Positions 60,101 through 64,000 of a stretch of DNA of 64,000 nucleotides are shown here, one piece after another. Origin of the DNA: Cyrtodaria siliqua (taxonomy: Eukaryota > Mollusca > Bivalvia > Adapedonta > Hiatellidae); the NCBI GenBank assembly GCA_037043455.1, contig JAWPHD010005602.1, positions 96,065 to 160,064 of the forward strand, read 5' to 3'. The position numbers and the translations under genes are program-made. The notes beneath the pieces are model-generated. The model made no database searches and was not told the DNA's origin. It saw only the letters and a list, made by a program, of their open reading frames with translations. How positions within the stretch are numbered: position 1 is the first letter of the stretch; each line of letters begins with the position of its first letter.

Positions 60101-63100
60101 ATATTCAGTTCTTACACATATATATTCAGTTCTTACACATATATATTCCGTTCTTACGCATATATCTTCCGTTCTAACACATATATATTCAGTTCTTACA
60201 CATATATATTCAGTTCTTACACATATATATTCAGTTCTAACACATATATATTCAGTTCTTACACATATATATATTCAGTTCTTACACATATATATTCAGT
60301 TCTAACACATATATATTCAGTTCTTACACATATATATTCAGTTCTTACACATATATATTCCGTTCTTACGCATATCTATTCAGTTCTTACACATATATAT
60401 TCCGTTCTAACACATATATATTCAGTTCTTGCACATATATATTCAGTTCTTACACATATATATTCCGTTCTTACGCATATATATTCAGTTCTTACACATA
60501 TATATTCAGTTCTTACACATATATATTCCGTTCTTACGCATATATATTCAATTCTTACACATATATATGCAGTTCTTGGATAAATATATTCAGTTCTTAC
60601 ACATATATATTCAGTTTTTACGCATATATTCAGTTCTTACACATATATTCAGTTCTTACGCATATATATTCAATTCTTACGCATATATGTCCAGTTCTTA
60701 CAAATATATTCCGATCTTACGCATATATATTCAGTTCTTACGCATATATATTCAGTTCTTACACATATATATTTAGCTCTTACACATATATATTCAGTTC
60801 TTACACATATATTCCGTTCTTATGCATATATTCAGTTCTTACACATATATTCCGATCTTACGCATATATATTCAGTTCTTACGCATATATATTCAGTTTT
60901 TACACATATATAATCCGTTCTTACGTATATATATTTAGTTCTTACACATATATATTCAGTTCTTACACAAATATATTCAGTTCTTACACATATATATTCC
61001 GTTCTTACGCATATATATTCCGTTCTAACGCATATATATTCAGTTCTTATACATATATATTCAGTTCTTACACATATATATTCCGTTCCTACGCATATAT
61101 ATTCAGTTCTTACACATATATATGCAGTTCTAAGACATATATATTCAGTTCTTACACATATATATTCCGTTCTTACGCATATATATTCCGTTCTAACACA
61201 TATATATTCCGTTCTAACACATATATATTCAGTTCTTACACATATATATTCAGTTCTTACACATATATATTCAGTTTTTACACATATATATATTCAGTTC
61301 TTACACATATATAATCAGTTCTAACACATATATATTCAGTTCTTACACATATATATTCAGTTCTTACACATATATATTCCGTTCTTACGCATATATATTC
61401 AGTTCTAACACATATATATGCAGTTCTTACACAAATATATTCAGTTCTTACACATATATATTCAGTTCTTACGCATATATTCAGTTCTTCCACATATATA
61501 TTCAGTTCTTACGCGTATATATTCAATTCTTACGCATATATGTTCAGTTCTTACACATATTCCGATCTTACGAATATATATTCCATTCTAGCACATATAT
61601 ATTCAGTTCTTACACATATATATTCAGTTCTTACACATATATATTCAGTTCTAACACATATATATTCAGTTCTTACACATATATATTCCGTTCTTACACA
61701 TATATATTCAGTTCTTACACATATATATTCAGTTCTAACACATATATATTCAGTTCTTACACATATATATTCCGTTCTTACACATATATATTCAGTTCTT
61801 ATACATATATATTCAGTTCTAACACATATATATTCAGTTCTTACACATATATATTCCGTTCTAACACATATATATTCAGTTCTTACACATATATATTCAG
61901 TTCTTACACATATATATTCAGTTCTTACACATATATATTCAGTTCTTACACATATATATTCCGTTCTAACACATATATATTCAGTTCTTACACATATATA
62001 TTCAGTTCTTACACATATATATTCTGTTCTTACGCATATATATTCAGTTCTTACACATATATATGCAGTTCTTACACACATATATTCAGTTCAGACACAT
62101 ATATATTCAGTTCTTACGCATATATTCAGTTCTTACGCATACATTCAGTTCTTACGCATTTATATTCAATTCTTACGCATATATGTTCAGTTTTTACACA
62201 TATATTCCGATCTTACGCATATATATTCAGTTCTTACGCATATATATTCAGTTCTTTCACATATATATTCAGCTCTTACGCATATATATTCAGTTCTTTC
62301 ACATATATATTCAGCTCTTACACATATATATTCAGTTCTTACACATATATATTCAGTTCTAACACATATATATTCAGTTCTTACACATATATATTCAGTT
62401 CTTACACATATATATTCCGTTCTTACACATATATATTCCGTTCTAACGCATATATATTCAGTTCTTACACATATATATTCCGTTCTACCACATATATATT
62501 CAGTTCTTACACATAAATATTCCGTTCTAAGACATATATATTCAGTTTTTACACATATATATTCAATTCTTACACATATATATTCAGTTCTTACACATAT
62601 ATATGCAGTTCTTACACAAATATATTCAGTTCTTACACATATATATTCAGTTCTTACGCATATATTCAGTTCTTACGCATATATTCAGTTCTTACGCGTA
62701 TATATTCAGTTCTTACGCATATATGTTCAGTTCTTACACATATATTCCGATCTTAAGCATATATATTCAGTTCTTACGCATATATATTCAGTTCTGACAC
62801 ATATATATTCAGCTCTTACACATATATATTCAGTTCTTACACGTATATATTCAGTTCTTACACGTATATATTCCATTCTTACGCATATATATTCCGTTCT
62901 AACGCATATATATTCAGTTCTTACACATATATATTCAGTTCTTACACTTATATATTCCGTTCTTACACATATATATTCAGTTCTTATACATATATATTCA
63001 GTTCTTACACATATATATTCAGTTCTTACACATATATATGCAGTTCTTACACATATATATTCAGTTCTTACACATATATATTCAGTTCTTATACATATAT

Positions 63101-64000
63101 ATTCAGTTCTTATACATATATATTCAGTTCTTACACATATATATTCCGTTCTTACGCATATATATTCAGTTCTTACACATATATATTCAGTTCTTACTCA
63201 TATATATTCAGTTCTTACGCATATATATTCCGTTCTTACGCATATATATTCAGTTCTTACACATATATATTCAGTTCTTACACATATATATTCAGTTCTT
63301 ACGCATATATATTCCGTTCTTAAGCATATAAATTCAGTTCTTACGCATATATATTCAGTTCTTATGCATATATATTCAGTTCTTACACATATATATTCAG
63401 TTCTTACACATATATATTCCGTTCTTACGCATATATATTCAATTCTTACACATATATATGCAGTTCTTACACAAATAAATTCAGTTCTTACACATATATA
63501 TTCAGTTTTTACGCATATATTCAGTTCTTACACATATATTCAGTTCTTACGCATATATATTCAATTCTTACGCATATATATCCAGTTCTTACACATATAT
63601 TCCGATCTTACGCATATATATTCAGTTCTTACGCATATATATTCAGTTCTTACACATATATATTTAGCTCTTACACATATATATTCAGTTCTTACACATA
63701 TATCTTCAGTTCTTACACATATATATTCCGTTCTAACACATATATATTCAGTTCTTACACATATATATTCAGTTCTTACACATATATATTCCGTTCTTAC
63801 GCATATATATTCAGTTCTTACACATATATATGCAGTTCTTACACAAATATATTCAGTTCTTACACATATATATTCAGTTCTTACTCATATATTCAGTTCT
63901 TACGCATATATTCAGTTCTTACGCATATATATTCAATTTTTACGCATATATGTTCAGTTCTTACACATATATTCCGATCATACGCATATATATTCAGTTC
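57200..64000 (+). repeat. Higher-order repeat of ~3.99 kb within the satellite
   Basis: Segments from ~57.2 kb recur from ~61.2 kb to the window end with an offset of 3993 bp. Landmark pairs are 57424/61418, 58610/62603 and 59837/63830. Between ~57.65 and ~62.26 kb the offset drops to 3951, so two 21 bp units were lost and two regained. The second copy continues past the window. Confidence 0.8.

Larger units (their letters stand above)
46226..64000 (+). repeat. 21 bp satellite array, at least 17.8 kb, running off the window end
   Basis: The basic unit is 21 bp: a TTCAGTTCTTAC part followed by an AT-alternating ACATATATA part. Common variants are TTCCG for TTCAG, CTAAC for CTTAC, and TACGCAT for TACACAT. 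Shorter 19 bp units occur in clusters (for example 46861-46910). About 850 units fit. Since 21 is a multiple of three, all three plus frames and one minus frame stay open for long distances, with 7-residue periodic peptides such as HIYSVLT and CVRTEYI; none is a credible gene. Higher-order duplications and one inverted block are listed separately. Confidence 0.97.

Noticed and set aside
48086..60177. Long open frames in the satellite (516, 600 and 917 codons; also 190 and 176 codons on the minus strand)
   Set aside because: They are periodic with the 21 bp repeat, open in several frames at once, and have no start context, domain or codon bias.

Overview
The window reads as nuclear DNA of an animal, most probably a bivalve mollusc. 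The evidence is an intron-containing laccase-type multicopper oxidase gene, AT-rich sequence with very low gene density, tRNA-derived SINEs, degenerate ~150-170 bp repeats rich in AAGGTCA/TGACCTT, and many kinds of mobile element. No operons, bacterial genes, rRNA or functional tRNA genes were seen. The species cannot be named from the sequence.

Layout. (1) 55-8720 is a decayed Ty3/Gypsy-type LTR retrotransposon with gag, protease, RT, RNase H, integrase and a third, envelope-like gene; its 3' LTR holds a TTAA-flanked MITE. (2) 8.7-21 kb has no intact gene: a 373 bp tandem duplication, an RT remnant, an orientation-switching minisatellite, a 2.3 kb foldback structure with nested palindromes, a tRNA-derived SINE and several inverted-repeat elements. 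(3) 21136-24671 (minus) is the one well-supported host gene, a three-coding-exon laccase-like oxidase predicted at 691 aa with all four copper motifs. (4) 24.7-45.8 kb is intergenic and repeat-dominated: four further MITE sites of the first TTAA family, a second TTAA family, a nested MITE, ~140-170 bp repeats, SINEs, a LINE remnant, a Helitron-like element and a 32 bp minisatellite. (5) 45859-46225 is a broken gene fragment cut off exactly where (6) a 21 bp satellite begins; this runs 17.8 kb to the window end, with higher-order repeats of ~1.6, 2.0 and 4.0 kb and one inverted block.

The genes do not form a pathway. The laccase is predicted to be secreted or surface-bound and to oxidise phenolic substrates; in molluscs such enzymes are linked to shell, periostracum, byssus or immune chemistry. 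The rest mainly records successive transposon insertion, duplication and decay. The most unusual parts are the satellite (unit length equal to two DNA helical turns, inverted block, higher-order structure), the foldback element with short-motif arrays, and the envelope-bearing LTR element. Very long open frames in the satellite are artefacts of a unit length divisible by three.
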